Shown one piece after another: positions 46,612 through 55,840 of a DNA stretch of 64,000 nt (position 1 is its first letter; each line of letters opens with the position of its first letter). The stretch covers positions 1-64,000 of the forward strand of contig NZ_JAVFVU010000013.1 of assembly GCF_030929615.1 (NCBI RefSeq). Reading direction: 5' to 3'. This stretch comes from Dyadobacter sp. LHD-138. Its GTDB lineage: Bacteria > Bacteroidota > Bacteroidia > Cytophagales > Spirosomataceae. The translations under genes were made by a program, and so were the position numbers. The notes beneath the pieces are model-generated. The model worked only from the letters and a program-made list of their open reading frames with translations. It was not told the DNA's origin and ran no database searches.

Positions 46612-49155
46612 TTATACAATACGTCCCATCAGCGGGTCGCTCTGGCTTTCCTTACCGGTTTCAACATGTCCGGCATATCGTTTTTCTGTTGATTTATACC
46701 CTGAAATTTTAATGCTGAAATCATACCAGTTAAAACTTTTTTCCAGTGCAATAACTATAATTCCTTCGGCACCTTTGGTCCCGGCCTTATCCAGAACCTT
46801 GGTTTGTGGCGCGGCTTTGTAAGCATTATCCTTGATTTCAATGGTGTTTTTAACCTTTGAATCCAGGTTTTTAGCATGAAGTTCAATATTACCCGTTGGC
46901 TTCCGGTTTTTATCCAGTTGGTATTCAAGGCGAATGTCAACCAGTGGGTCGTTTGCATTACCGACATATTCCCTGAAAAACCCGTTCGGTCCGTAAACAC
47001 GCAAATGGTAATTCTGATTTTCGAAGCTGGAGACTGCATAAGTATCGGTCAGCGCGTCGCCTGACTTCACGGCATAGTTCCAGACTTTCACTTCTTCGTT
47101 CAGATACTTGCCGGGGGCGTACACCATAAACGGCGCTCCATCTGATTTTTTACCAAAGATTTCGTTGCCGGATTTTAGAATAATTTCGAAAGACTTTTTA
47201 TCGGCACTCAGTTTTCCGTCCGCGTAAAGCTGATACGGCAGGGGAGAAGCCGGGCGCGTTCCTTTTTCCTGGTGCGGCATGTATGGCGCACCTGCCGGAT
47301 TCTGGTTGATTTTCTGAATTTCATCCGCTGTTAAAGATTTATAACCGTTGGGCAAATTTTTAAACTGTGCCTTATGGATACCTTCAACGAATTCGTCCCG
47401 TTCAATAAACTTTGGCAATGCAATTTTTTCGCCGTTATAAGGTTTGAAAGTCGATGTTAAATCTCCGCAAATCGTGCGTCTCCATGCACTGATATTGGTT
47501 TCGGTTATTTGCTTTCCTGATTTATGGCTGACAAATTTTTCAAGAAACTGAAGGATGGAAGTATGGTCAAAAACCTCGGAGCACACACTGCCACCACGGT
47601 TCCAGGGCGAAGCAATAAGAAGCGGTACACGGAAACCCAGACCAATCGGACTTTCACGGGAATCCTTTTTAGCCTTTTTCTTCATATCCTGTTCCAGCGT
47701 CACGAATTCGACTTTTGGATCAATTCCTACGGATACCAGTCCGGTATCTTTTTTGTAAGGGTCCGGTACGACATAAGGCGGAACGTGGTCGAAATAACCG
47801 TCATTTTCATCATAACATAAAATGAAGATCGTCTTTTTCCAGACCTCCGGATTTTTTGTCAGAATATCCATAACCTCCGAAACGTACCAGGCGCCATACC
47901 AGGGCGAGGTCGGGTGATCTGAGAAATTCTCAGGCGCGACAAGCCAGGAAACCGTTGGCAGTTTTCCCGTTTTGACATCGTCACGGAACTGGTGTAAAAC
48001 GTCTCCCTTAGGCAGTTTTGATTCCCTTTCCTGATCTCCGTCTTTGTATTTTAGTGTCGTGATGTCGTGGTAATCGGCATCATTGATATTGGTAGTAAAT
48101 GCCTTCTGGTGCAGGTTTTTTTCACGCTGAGATAACTTCGCGTAGTTCTCCGGGCTCCATTCCACCAGTTCTTTTTTTATAATTTCGAGCAGGGTGGTTT
48201 TCTCAGTTAATGCCTTTTGTGCCGCTTCGGCTTCTTTACCGGTTTGTGGCAAAGATTTCACTTTCGCTGTAAGCGCTTCGATCGCCTTGGGTAACTGTTT
48301 GGATTGGGCTTTTATATGTTTTTGAAAACCGGTTGCATAGCGGACATGATATTGCGAAAACCACTCAATCGGGTTGTCTGTAAAGTTGGCCAGCCAGGAT
48401 TCTTCCTCACCTTCAAAACCCATCGACAGACTCAATTCATTCTGATAAATCCGCCAGGAAATGCCGTTATCTTCCAATCTTTCCGGGAATGTTGTCCAGC
48501 TGGCAGGTTTGTCATAGTCTACATTTTCGTTGCGGATATTTGCGTAGGATTCAGGATCCGCTTTTTCGCGTACCGTTCCTGTCCACAGATAAAGGCGGTT
48601 GGGCGTGGTTCCTGTCAACGATGAGCAGTAATTCTGGTCACAAACGGTAAAGGCGTCGGCCAGGGCGTAATAAAAGGGGATATCTTCCCGGTTATAAAAT
48701 CCCTGGGTCAAAGGCATTTTAGCGTAATCCTTATGCCCAGCTTTTTTTGCGATAAGCCATTTGTCGTATTTTCCGCCGTTTCTTGCATCAACCTGATTGG
48801 GCCAGGAGTGTGGCAATGAACCCATCCAGGTTGCATTGGAATCTTTCATGTTGAGCCGGAAAGGGGTATAGGTTTCACCCGCAGCGTTGGTTTGTAGCCA
48901 AACCAGATTTTTGTTGGGCAGGGTAATCGCTCTTGGATCATTAAAACCTCTTACACCGCGGAGCGATCCGTAGCAGTGATCAAATGACCTGTTCTCCTGC
49001 ATTAGGATGACCACGTGTTCGGCGTCCAGGTAAGTACTGCCCGATGCAGGATCAATGGCTAATGCTCTTTGAATAGAAGGGGGTAAAACACTTAAAAGGC
49101 CTGCACCGCCAGATAGCATAGCGGCCTTTTTAATAAATTCTCTTCTCGAGTCCAT
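46612..49155 (-). CDS. Phosphocholine-specific phospholipase C (non-hemolytic/hemolytic PlcN type)
   Basis: An 847-residue exported enzyme. The N-terminus DSRREFIKKAAMLSGG is a Tat signal, usual for this family. The catalytic domain opens with VILMQENRSFDHCYGSLRGVRGF, the signature of acid-phosphatase/phospholipase C proteins, and continues with LCYDENDGYFDHVPPYV. Two C-terminal beta domains (about residues 650-730 and 740-830) are typical of this group. It hydrolyses phospholipids to diacylglycerol and phosphocholine or similar headgroups. Given the phosphonate cluster elsewhere, headgroup release for phosphorus acquisition is plausible. It is monocistronic. Confidence 0.92.
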   Translation of the reverse strand: MDSRREFIKKAAMLSGGAGLLSVLPPSIQRALAIDPASGSTYLDAEHVVILMQENRSFDHCYGSLRGVRGFNDPRAITLPNKNLVWLQTNAAGETYTPFRLNMKDSNATWMGSLPHSWPNQVDARNGGKYDKWLIAKKAGHKDYAKMPLTQGFYNREDIPFYYALADAFTVCDQNYCSSLTGTTPNRLYLWTGTVREKADPESYANIRNENVDYDKPASWTTFPERLEDNGISWRIYQNELSLSMGFEGEEESWLANFTDNPIEWFSQYHVRYATGFQKHIKAQSKQLPKAIEALTAKVKSLPQTGKEAEAAQKALTEKTTLLEIIKKELVEWSPENYAKLSQREKNLHQKAFTTNINDADYHDITTLKYKDGDQERESKLPKGDVLHQFRDDVKTGKLPTVSWLVAPENFSDHPTSPWYGAWYVSEVMDILTKNPEVWKKTIFILCYDENDGYFDHVPPYVVPDPYKKDTGLVSVGIDPKVEFVTLEQDMKKKAKKDSRESPIGLGFRVPLLIASPWNRGGSVCSEVFDHTSILQFLEKFVSHKSGKQITETNISAWRRTICGDLTSTFKPYNGEKIALPKFIERDEFVEGIHKAQFKNLPNGYKSLTADEIQKINQNPAGAPYMPHQEKGTRPASPLPYQLYADGKLSADKKSFEIILKSGNEIFGKKSDGAPFMVYAPGKYLNEEVKVWNYAVKSGDALTDTYAVSSFENQNYHLRVYGPNGFFREYVGNANDPLVDIRLEYQLDKNRKPTGNIELHAKNLDSKVKNTIEIKDNAYKAAPQTKVLDKAGTKGAEGIIVIALEKSFNWYDFSIKISGYKSTEKRYAGHVETGKESQSDPLMGRIV

Positions 49156-49296
49156 GGTAAATGTTAATGGGGTTTGGGAGTTCCTTCCAGTATTACCTGA
49201 AATTTTTGCAAAAGTACCATCGTTTGTCCTTACTGACCCGTTAAATTATAGTTATCTTTTATAGAAAGTCAGATTAGAATTTTTTTAAATAAAAAA

Positions 49297-49330
49297 GCAG
49301 TAAACCGAATATCTACTTTCGGTTTACTGC
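49297..49330 (-). terminator. Terminator after the DUF937-like gene
   Basis: GCAGTAAACCGAA (49297-49309) pairs perfectly with TTCGGTTTACTGC (49318-49330) around an 8-nt loop. On the minus strand it is followed by TTTTTTATTT, a strong intrinsic terminator, 25 bp after the stop codon of the minus-strand gene. Confidence 0.88.
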
Positions 49331-49355
49331 GCACTGAATGTATGTTATTTACTTG

Positions 49356-49979
49356 CTATTTTCCTCCGAAAAGTCCTCCCAGAAGCCCGCCAAGATCAAG
49401 GCCGCCTTGCTGTGGTTCGTTGGCTGCTGGTTTGGCATTGCCACCGCCGAGAAAACTGCCGCCAATATTCATGATATCACTCATGTCCAGTTTGCCGTCC
49501 GCCAGTGCATAGCCAATCTGGTTAAAATCGAATCCTGCACCTGCTGCTGCGCCTGAAGTTGCAGGAGTTCCGGCCCCGCCAAGTAATCCGCCTAACATAC
49601 CGTTGAAGTCAAGACTGCTGTCGCTCGGATTGCTGATTTTGCTGATAAGCCCACCGATAACCCCAGGGAGCACTGAGGCAACAATTCCGCCTGCTGCTCC
49701 GTTGCTTAGGCCAAATTTTTGCGTAATAGCCGAAACAGCGTTTCCCGCTATGGAAGCCACGATGGGATTACTCATCAAACCACCACCGGATTCCTTACCG
49801 GATAACAGTCCCATGATCCCCTGAATATTTCCTGATTGCGTTTGCTCCTGAAGTCCACCCGTGATAGAACTCATCAACGTTTGCATCACGTCTGCATTCT
49901 GGTGATTGGGGACTTCCGGGTTTTGTACGATGGCTTGTTGGGAGTTTTCCTGGATAAGGCCGAGTAATTGATCTAGCAT
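49356..49979 (-). CDS. DUF937-like glycine-rich protein
   Basis: A 207-residue protein rich in Gly, Ala and Ser. The block MLDQLLGLIQENSQQAIVQNP and later SVLPGVIGGLISKISNP resemble DUF937 proteins of unknown role. It has glycine-rich repeats GGLLGGA and GGLLGGLFGGK at the C-terminus and no signal peptide. It has its own terminator and is separated from rplT by another one, so it is an independent transcript. Confidence 0.65.
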   Translation of the reverse strand: MLDQLLGLIQENSQQAIVQNPEVPNHQNADVMQTLMSSITGGLQEQTQSGNIQGIMGLLSGKESGGGLMSNPIVASIAGNAVSAITQKFGLSNGAAGGIVASVLPGVIGGLISKISNPSDSSLDFNGMLGGLLGGAGTPATSGAAAGAGFDFNQIGYALADGKLDMSDIMNIGGSFLGGGNAKPAANEPQQGGLDLGGLLGGLFGGK

Positions 49980-50052
49980 GATTAAATTGTTTAGTTGTAT
50001 ATAGCTTTAGACTAGAATTTTTTTAAAGGTAACGATACAACCAAACATAAAA

Positions 50053-50072
50053 AAACCCGCCGAAGCGGGTTT
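50053..50072 (-). terminator. Terminator of the thrS-infC-rpmI-rplT operon
   Basis: AAACCCGC (50053-50060) and GCGGGTTT (50065-50072) flank a CGAA loop. Read on the minus strand this is a UUCG tetraloop stem followed by a T run. It lies 7 bp after the rplT stop codon. Confidence 0.92.
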
Positions 50073-50078
50073 GCTGTT

Positions 50079-50423
50079 TTATTTCACTTGATCAACAATT
50101 GCTTTAAATGCATCCGGGTGGTTCATTGCCAAATCGGCAAGTACCTTACGGTTTAATTCAATGCCTTTTGCATTAAGTTTGCCCATAAGAGCAGAATATG
50201 ATAATCCGTGTTGACGTGCCCCAGCGTTGATACGTTGGATCCACAAAGCGCGGAAGTTACGTTTCTTTTGCTTACGACCTTTGTACGCGTATTGCAATCC
50301 ACGCTCAACGGCGTTTTTCGCTACGGTCCAAACATTTTTACGACGGCCGAAATAGCCTTTCGCTAACTTTAATACTTTTTTACGTCTAGCACGAGACGCA
50401 ACGTGATTTACCGAACGTGGCAT
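50079..50423 (-). CDS. rplT: 50S ribosomal protein L20
   Basis: A 114-residue protein of standard length, with the conserved N-terminus [20 protein letters not shown] and central [21 protein letters not shown]20 binds 23S rRNA and is needed for early assembly of the large subunit; in some bacteria it also represses this operon by binding the mRNA. It is the last gene of the thrS-infC-rpmI-rplT operon, 109 bp after rpmI. Confidence 0.98.
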   Translation of the reverse strand: MPRSVNHVASRARRKKVLKLAKGYFGRRKNVWTVAKNAVERGLQYAYKGRKQKKRNFRALWIQRINAGARQHGLSYSALMGKLNAKGIELNRKVLADLAMNHPDAFKAIVDQVK

Positions 50424-50532
50424 AATTTTAACTGTTTTTGATTGACGGCGCCCATTTTGGGACTTTAAGGCCGGCTATCGGGTTGAACAAAAAACCGAAA
50501 TGGTATTTGGTAATTTTTATTGGCTTTCGGAA

Positions 50533-50727
50533 TTACTTCCCAAGCATTGCCAATACTTGTTTGTGGTTAGACACATCGATAAGACCTGTTTTAACCAATC
50601 CACGCTTACGCTTGTTTGATTTTTTGGTCAGGATGTGGCTGTGAAACGCGTGTTTGCGTTTGATTTTACCAGTACCAGTAAGCGAAAAACGCTTTTTAGC
50701 ACCAGAATTTGTTTTCATTTTACCCAT
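50533..50727 (-). CDS. rpmI: 50S ribosomal protein L35
   Basis: A 64-residue protein matching L35: [20 protein letters not shown] at the start, then [20 protein letters not shown]. It sits between infC and rplT as in most bacteria. A terminator-like hairpin lies in the 210-bp gap upstream, so its expression may be controlled separately from infC. Confidence 0.98.
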   Translation of the reverse strand: MGKMKTNSGAKKRFSLTGTGKIKRKHAFHSHILTKKSNKRKRGLVKTGLIDVSNHKQVLAMLGK

Positions 50728-50795
50728 GGTACAAAAAAATAATAGTTGAAAAAATATAAAACAGCGCGCAAAATTAGTGAATTTCCTTTTAAAAC

Positions 50796-50835
50796 AAAAA
50801 TCGTGTTGAAGACAAATGCCTGCAACACGATTTTT
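50796..50835 (-). terminator. Terminator/attenuator-like hairpin between infC and rpmI
   Basis: AAAAATCGTGTTG (50796-50808) pairs perfectly with CAACACGATTTTT (50823-50835) around a 14-nt loop. It lies inside the operon, 103 bp after the infC stop and 69 bp before the rpmI start. On the minus strand it is followed by GTTTT. It could be an attenuator allowing separate control of the ribosomal protein genes. Confidence 0.7.
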
Positions 50836-50937
50836 TTGTACTCTTATAAAGAAAATATATGTATCGCTACTTTATCAGAACAGACGCCTGGACTTTGTTT
50901 CTAGCGAGCTGATTACCGACAGCCGAGGTAAATCAAA

Positions 50938-51489
50938 CTACTTTTTCGGAGGTAACGGAGCAAGAATAATGGTCATTCTTTTTCCTTCCAGTTTCGGTTC
51001 CATTTCAAGCTTGCCGTAGTCAGAAAGTGCTTCGGAAAATTTGTTAAGCAAATTAACCCCTCTTTCTTTGAAGACGATCGTACGGCCCACAAAGTGAACG
51101 TAAGCTTTTACCTTTGATCCTTCTTTTAGAAAATTGATAGCATGTTTAAGCTTAAAGTCAAAGTCGTGGTCATCGGTATTAGGGCCGAAACGGATCTCTT
51201 TGATGACAACTTTCTGTGCTTTTGCTTTTATTTCTTTCTGTTTCTTCTTCTGCTCGTATTTGAACTTTGAATAGTCAACGACCTTGCATACCGGAGGTAC
51301 AGCGGTAGGTGCGATTTCAACTAGATCAAGATTCTGTGTTTTTGCAATAGCCCTTGCCGTGGCAATGTCTACAACTCCGGCTTCTATATTTTCGCCAACC
51401 AGACGAACTTCTTTCGCCGTTATGCGTTCATTTATTTTATAAGGTTCTTCTACAACTCTGAAACGTCCACTCGGGGGTCTTAATGCCAT
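50938..51489 (-). CDS. infC: Translation initiation factor IF-3
   Basis: A 183-residue protein of normal length. The N-terminal domain has YKINERITAKEVRLVGENIE, and the C-terminal domain has KEIRFGPNTDDHDFDFKLKH and VKAYVHFVGRT. IF-3 binds the 30S subunit and enforces start-codon selection. The start here is ATG, whereas many bacteria use AUU for IF-3 autoregulation. It is 105 bp downstream of thrS. Confidence 0.98.
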   Translation of the reverse strand: MALRPPSGRFRVVEEPYKINERITAKEVRLVGENIEAGVVDIATARAIAKTQNLDLVEIAPTAVPPVCKVVDYSKFKYEQKKKQKEIKAKAQKVVIKEIRFGPNTDDHDFDFKLKHAINFLKEGSKVKAYVHFVGRTIVFKERGVNLLNKFSEALSDYGKLEMEPKLEGKRMTIILAPLPPKK

Positions 51490-51594
51490 ATTACTTGGTT
51501 TGGTGATTTTTGTTCTTAGATGGAAATCAGAAATTTAACAATGCTGCCACAAAAATAGTGCGTTATTACGGGAATAATAAGAAAAAATGCAAAT

Positions 51595-53541
51595 TTATCC
51601 AATTATTTTTGCTTCTTTTTGAAAGTAGCCGACAAATTCTTCAACCGTCATGCTTCCCAAATCGCCTTCCCCTTTTCTGCGGACGGATAATTTACCCTCG
51701 GCAGCTTCTTTTTCACCAACGATCAGCATGAAAGGAACTTTGGTAACTTCCGCATCACGGATCTTACGGCCGATCTTTTCATCACGGTGGTCAATGAAGC
51801 CACGGATGTCGCTTTCCTGTAATTGTAAAAATACTTGTTCGGCGTAGTCGGCGTATTTTTCCGAAATTGGCAGGATCGCAATCTGATCCGGAGATAACCA
51901 CAACGGAAACTGACCCGCCGAGTTTTCGATCAGGATCGCGATGAAACGTTCCATGGAGCCAAACGGCGCACGGTGGATCATCACAGGGCGGTGCTTCTGG
52001 TTGTCGGAGCCGGTGTATTCGAGTTCAAAACGCTGCGGAAGCTGGTAATCAACCTGGATCGTTCCAAGCTGCCATTTTCTGCCCAAAGCATCACGCACCA
52101 TGAAGTCAAGTTTAGGACCATAAAAAGCGGCTTCACCAAGTTCTGTAACCGTAGTTAACCCACGTTCAGCAGAAGCTTCGATGATCGCGCTTTCGGCACG
52201 TTCCCAATCCTCGTCTTTTCCGATGTATTTTTGTTTTTCATTAGGGTCACGCAAAGAGATCTGCGCGCTGTAATCTTCAAAACCCAGGGATTTGAAAACA
52301 TACAACACCAGGTCGATTACGCGGATGAATTCTTCCTTTACCTGATCAGGGCGGCAGAAAATGTGCGCGTCATCCTGTGTAAAGCCACGAACACGTGTCA
52401 AACCATGCAATTCTCCGCTTTGCTCGTAACGATATACCGTTCCGAACTCAGAGAAACGTAAAGGCAGATCTTTGTAAGAACGTGGGGAAGTCTTATAAAT
52501 CTCGCAGTGATGCGGGCAGTTCATGGGTTTAAGCATGTACTCTTCACCCGGGTTTGGCGTTTTAATAGGCTGGAAAGAATCCTTGCCATATTTGTCCCAG
52601 TGTCCCGAAGTCACATAGAGATCCTTGCTTCCGATATGCGGTGTTACCACCGGAAGATAACCTGCTCTGGATTGTGCTTTGCTTAGAAACGCCTGTAAAC
52701 GTTCACGCAGCATCGCACCTTTGGGTAGCCACAAGGGCAATCCCTGACCCACTTTTTCCGAGAAAGCGAACAATTCGAGTTCTTTCCCAAGTTTACGGTG
52801 GTCACGTTTTTTCGCTTCTTCCATTAAGGTTACATACTCTTCCAGTTCTTTTTGCTTTGGAAAAGTAATCCCGTAAATACGGGTCAGCATTTTGTTTTCC
52901 TGCTTGTTGCGCCAGTAAGCACCGGCTATATTGGTCAGCTTTACCGCCTTGATGATGCCGGTGTTCGGGATATGCGGCCCGCGGCAAAGGTCGGTAAATG
53001 CGCCTTGTTCGTACAAGGTGATCGAGCCGTCTTCCAGACCGTCAATCAGTTCAAGCTTATATTCATCACCTTTTGTGGTAAAGAAGTCAATCGCGTCCTG
53101 TTTGCTGATCGGAATACGTTTGTATTCGTTTTTCTGACGGGCCAGTTCGAGCATTTTCGCTTCGATCTTTGGAAAATCGTCCGAAGAGATTGTGTTTTCG
53201 CCAAGATCAACATCGTAATAAAACCCTCTTTCGATAGACGGACCTGTGCCTAATTTAACCCCAGGATAAAGCGCTTCCAATGCTTCCGCCAACAAGTGGG
53301 CAGAAGAGTGCCAGAATGTCGATTTACCATCTTCATCATTCCACGTGAGTAATACGACCAGTGAATCTTTTTCAATTGCGCGCGTTGGGTCCCAAACTTC
53401 GCCATTTACTTTGGCCGCGATAACATTGCGGGCCAGACCTTCACTGATACTAAGTGCAATACCCAAGGCAGTGGTGCCTTTTTCGTATTCACGTACACTA
53501 CCGTCGGGCAGGGTTATTTTAATTACAGACTCGTCTTTCAT
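51595..53541 (-). CDS. thrS: Threonyl-tRNA synthetase
   Basis: A 648-residue class II synthetase. It has a TGS domain (residues about 5-65, [16 protein letters not shown]), the editing domain with [16 protein letters not shown], the motif 2 region [26 protein letters not shown], the zinc ligand in [11 protein letters not shown], and a C-terminal anticodon-binding domain. It charges tRNA-Thr in the cytoplasm. It is the first gene of the thrS-infC-rpmI-rplT unit. Confidence 0.98.
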   Translation of the reverse strand: MKDESVIKITLPDGSVREYEKGTTALGIALSISEGLARNVIAAKVNGEVWDPTRAIEKDSLVVLLTWNDEDGKSTFWHSSAHLLAEALEALYPGVKLGTGPSIERGFYYDVDLGENTISSDDFPKIEAKMLELARQKNEYKRIPISKQDAIDFFTTKGDEYKLELIDGLEDGSITLYEQGAFTDLCRGPHIPNTGIIKAVKLTNIAGAYWRNKQENKMLTRIYGITFPKQKELEEYVTLMEEAKKRDHRKLGKELELFAFSEKVGQGLPLWLPKGAMLRERLQAFLSKAQSRAGYLPVVTPHIGSKDLYVTSGHWDKYGKDSFQPIKTPNPGEEYMLKPMNCPHHCEIYKTSPRSYKDLPLRFSEFGTVYRYEQSGELHGLTRVRGFTQDDAHIFCRPDQVKEEFIRVIDLVLYVFKSLGFEDYSAQISLRDPNEKQKYIGKDEDWERAESAIIEASAERGLTTVTELGEAAFYGPKLDFMVRDALGRKWQLGTIQVDYQLPQRFELEYTGSDNQKHRPVMIHRAPFGSMERFIAILIENSAGQFPLWLSPDQIAILPISEKYADYAEQVFLQLQESDIRGFIDHRDEKIGRKIRDAEVTKVPFMLIVGEKEAAEGKLSVRRKGEGDLGSMTVEEFVGYFQKEAKIIG

Positions 53542-53579
53542 TCAAAAAAATAATTCTATTACTCGTATATGTTACAAAT

Positions 53580-54785
53580 CTATTGAATTTTAGCGTTTCG
53601 CGAGGAATCAATTTTCATATTTATGGTTCCGCGTGGTTTTATCAGGTCAATTTTAACCCTTGATGTATCCAGTGTTTTAAAATTGGGTTCCAGGTTTTCG
53701 TTGGAGTAGAAGTCAGGGGACATCCTACCATTTTCGCGCTGTCTTATTCTCCAGAGGCCATACAAAGACATTTGATCTGTTGGATTTTTATCCGTTTCGT
53801 AAGTGAAATATTCTTTCGCTTTGATATCATTCCCCATCTTTTCATAGCAAAATGCCACTAAATAATTAATCTGGGGGTGATTTGGATTAACTTTCAGCAA
53901 TTGCTGAAAAGCGAGCAGCGCATTGTAATAACCTCTTTGCTTTATTTCCAGCGCACCGATCTGGAAATACGCATCACCAAATTTTGGATTCAATGAAGCA
54001 GCTTTCCGATAGTTAGCCAGGGCGGTATCGGGTACAGACAGGTTTTTGTAAATTTCACCCCGTTCAAAATATAGTTCGGGATTAGCGGGAAAACGTTTTA
54101 TCGCCCGGTTATTCAAAGCCATGGCCTGCCCGTAATCCTTCAGTTTAAGGTAGATAATGGTGCTTTGCTGGTAGGCGCGAACCAGTCTCGGGTTCATGGT
54201 AATTGCGCTGTTTAGGCTGCTCAAGCTGGATAAAGAATCACCCTGGCGCGCCTGCAGCATACCTTTTACATAATAAGCCGACCCATCGTAGGGTGCCATT
54301 TTCATGGCTTGTGCCAAATAGGTGCTAGCCTCGCGGAAACGATTTTTTACCTGAAAAATATCGGCCATGAGTACGTAAAGGTCCGGACTGGTTTGCTGCA
54401 AAGCTTCGGCCCGTTCCGCATCTTCCAACGCATTATCAATTTCGCCCAGTTCACGGTTTATTTTGCCCCTCAGCAGGAAATATTCTCCGATGTTATCTTT
54501 TTCGCTGATGGCTTCATTGATATCTTCCATCGCCTGCACGTACTGCTCACGTTCAAAATAAATCCGGGATCTTTTGAAATAATTCAGGTCGATGTCAATG
54601 CTCCGGCTGATCAGATCTGAAAGCGAATTCAGTGCGTCGGTTTGCCATTGCGCTTTTGATTTTTTGGTAACAGGAGGTATGCGCGTCGAGTTTCTGGCGT
54701 CATTTTGGCATGACTGTAACAGACTGCCCAAAATCATCAGGGCAGAAAACAGCAATAAACTAAACGACGAGCCAGACCTTTTCAT
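53580..54785 (-). CDS. TPR-repeat lipoprotein
   Basis: 401 residues from the ATG at 54785, chosen because it gives a lipoprotein signal (KRSGSSFSLLLFSALMILGS, with lipobox LLQSC). The mature part has about eight tetratricopeptide repeats, e.g. GEYFLLRGKINRELGEIDNA, ELYFERGEIYKNLSVPDTAL and GDAYFQIGALEIKQRGYYNA. TPR proteins mediate protein-protein contacts, and lipidated ones in Bacteroidota often act in envelope assembly. It lies downstream of the methyltransferase gene and just upstream of thrS on the same strand. Confidence 0.85.
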   Translation of the reverse strand: MKRSGSSFSLLLFSALMILGSLLQSCQNDARNSTRIPPVTKKSKAQWQTDALNSLSDLISRSIDIDLNYFKRSRIYFEREQYVQAMEDINEAISEKDNIGEYFLLRGKINRELGEIDNALEDAERAEALQQTSPDLYVLMADIFQVKNRFREASTYLAQAMKMAPYDGSAYYVKGMLQARQGDSLSSLSSLNSAITMNPRLVRAYQQSTIIYLKLKDYGQAMALNNRAIKRFPANPELYFERGEIYKNLSVPDTALANYRKAASLNPKFGDAYFQIGALEIKQRGYYNALLAFQQLLKVNPNHPQINYLVAFCYEKMGNDIKAKEYFTYETDKNPTDQMSLYGLWRIRQRENGRMSPDFYSNENLEPNFKTLDTSRVKIDLIKPRGTINMKIDSSRNAKIQ

Positions 54786-54866
54786 GGGAAACGAACTTCC
54801 TTCAACCGGCGGAAATGTACCTTCCGTACCTATTTTAACTGCAAAATTGAGCAATCTGTTCGTATT

Positions 54867-55754
54867 TTAAACCTTTTGATCTGAAAAACGTGAAAATACT
54901 CCAAGCGGAAGTTTTTTACCAAAAGAATCAGGAATAAACAACTCGCCGAATTCATGATTAATCTGGTCGCCAAAATGTGCTTTGATCAGGTTTTCCAGGA
55001 TCAATGCGGAGAAACCGAGCGAATACAAATTGATAATGAAAAAGAAGTTTTCCTTTTTTAACAGCAAAGCGCAAAGCCGCAAAATTTCATTCAAATTTTC
55101 TTCCAAAAGCCATTTTTCACCCTCTGGTCCGCGTCCATAGGCGGGTGGATCCAGAATGATTCCGTTGTATTGGTTGCCACGGCGCACTTCACGGTTTACA
55201 AATTTCAATGCATCTTCAACCACCCAGCGAATATTGTCCAGACCACTCAATTCCATATTCTCGCGTGACCAGCTGATCACCTGTTTTACCGAGTCTACAT
55301 GCGTTACATCAGCGCCGGAAGCTTTGGCGGCAAGGGAGGCGATACCGGTATAGGCAAACAAGTTCAGTACCGTCGGTTTTGTCTCCGGAATCTGTTTTAC
55401 TTTTTTAGCAATATAATCCCAGTTCGTAGCCTGTTCAGGAAATACGCCGACGTGCTTGAAAGAAGACAAGGCAAGTTTTGCCCGCAAATGAAGCGGCCCG
55501 GACCGGTATTGGGTCACCCAACGTTCCGGCATATCGGCTTTGGTTACCCATTGCCCTTTTTCCTGCGAATTTTTATCCCGTTTGAAAACCGCGTTCGATT
55601 GATCAGCCCATTGCTGTTCGGTCAGGGATTTGTCCCAGATCGCCTGAGGTTCCGGGCGCGAAAGAATATAGGGTCCGAAACGTTCCAATTTTTCAAATCC
55701 TCCGGTATCAATCAGTTGATAATCTGTATGTTGTTCTGGTGAAAGAAGTATCAC
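54867..55754 (-). CDS. Class I SAM-dependent RNA methyltransferase-like protein
   Basis: A 295-residue protein. The SAM-binding strand is VLNLFAYTGIASLAAKASGAD (residues about 130-150), followed by THVDSVKQVISWSRENMELSG. A catalytic-type motif LDPPAYGRGPEGEKW is present, as in RlmI/RlmK-type rRNA methyltransferases. No N-terminal PUA domain is obvious, so it is shorter than RlmI. The start codon is GTG. The RNA target is not identifiable. Confidence 0.85.
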   Translation of the reverse strand: MILLSPEQHTDYQLIDTGGFEKLERFGPYILSRPEPQAIWDKSLTEQQWADQSNAVFKRDKNSQEKGQWVTKADMPERWVTQYRSGPLHLRAKLALSSFKHVGVFPEQATNWDYIAKKVKQIPETKPTVLNLFAYTGIASLAAKASGADVTHVDSVKQVISWSRENMELSGLDNIRWVVEDALKFVNREVRRGNQYNGIILDPPAYGRGPEGEKWLLEENLNEILRLCALLLKKENFFFIINLYSLGFSALILENLIKAHFGDQINHEFGELFIPDSFGKKLPLGVFSRFSDQKV

Positions 55755-55840
55755 AAATATGTGTTAAGTTAAATTTTAAAGGACAAAGTTAATGATAGTA
55801 AACAAGTTATTAACTTTCTTATGATCAGTGTCCTTTAAAA

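Noticed and set aside
51490..51594. IF-3 starting at a rare AUU codon, as in E. coli
   Set aside because: A good ATG at 51489 gives the full expected N-terminus.
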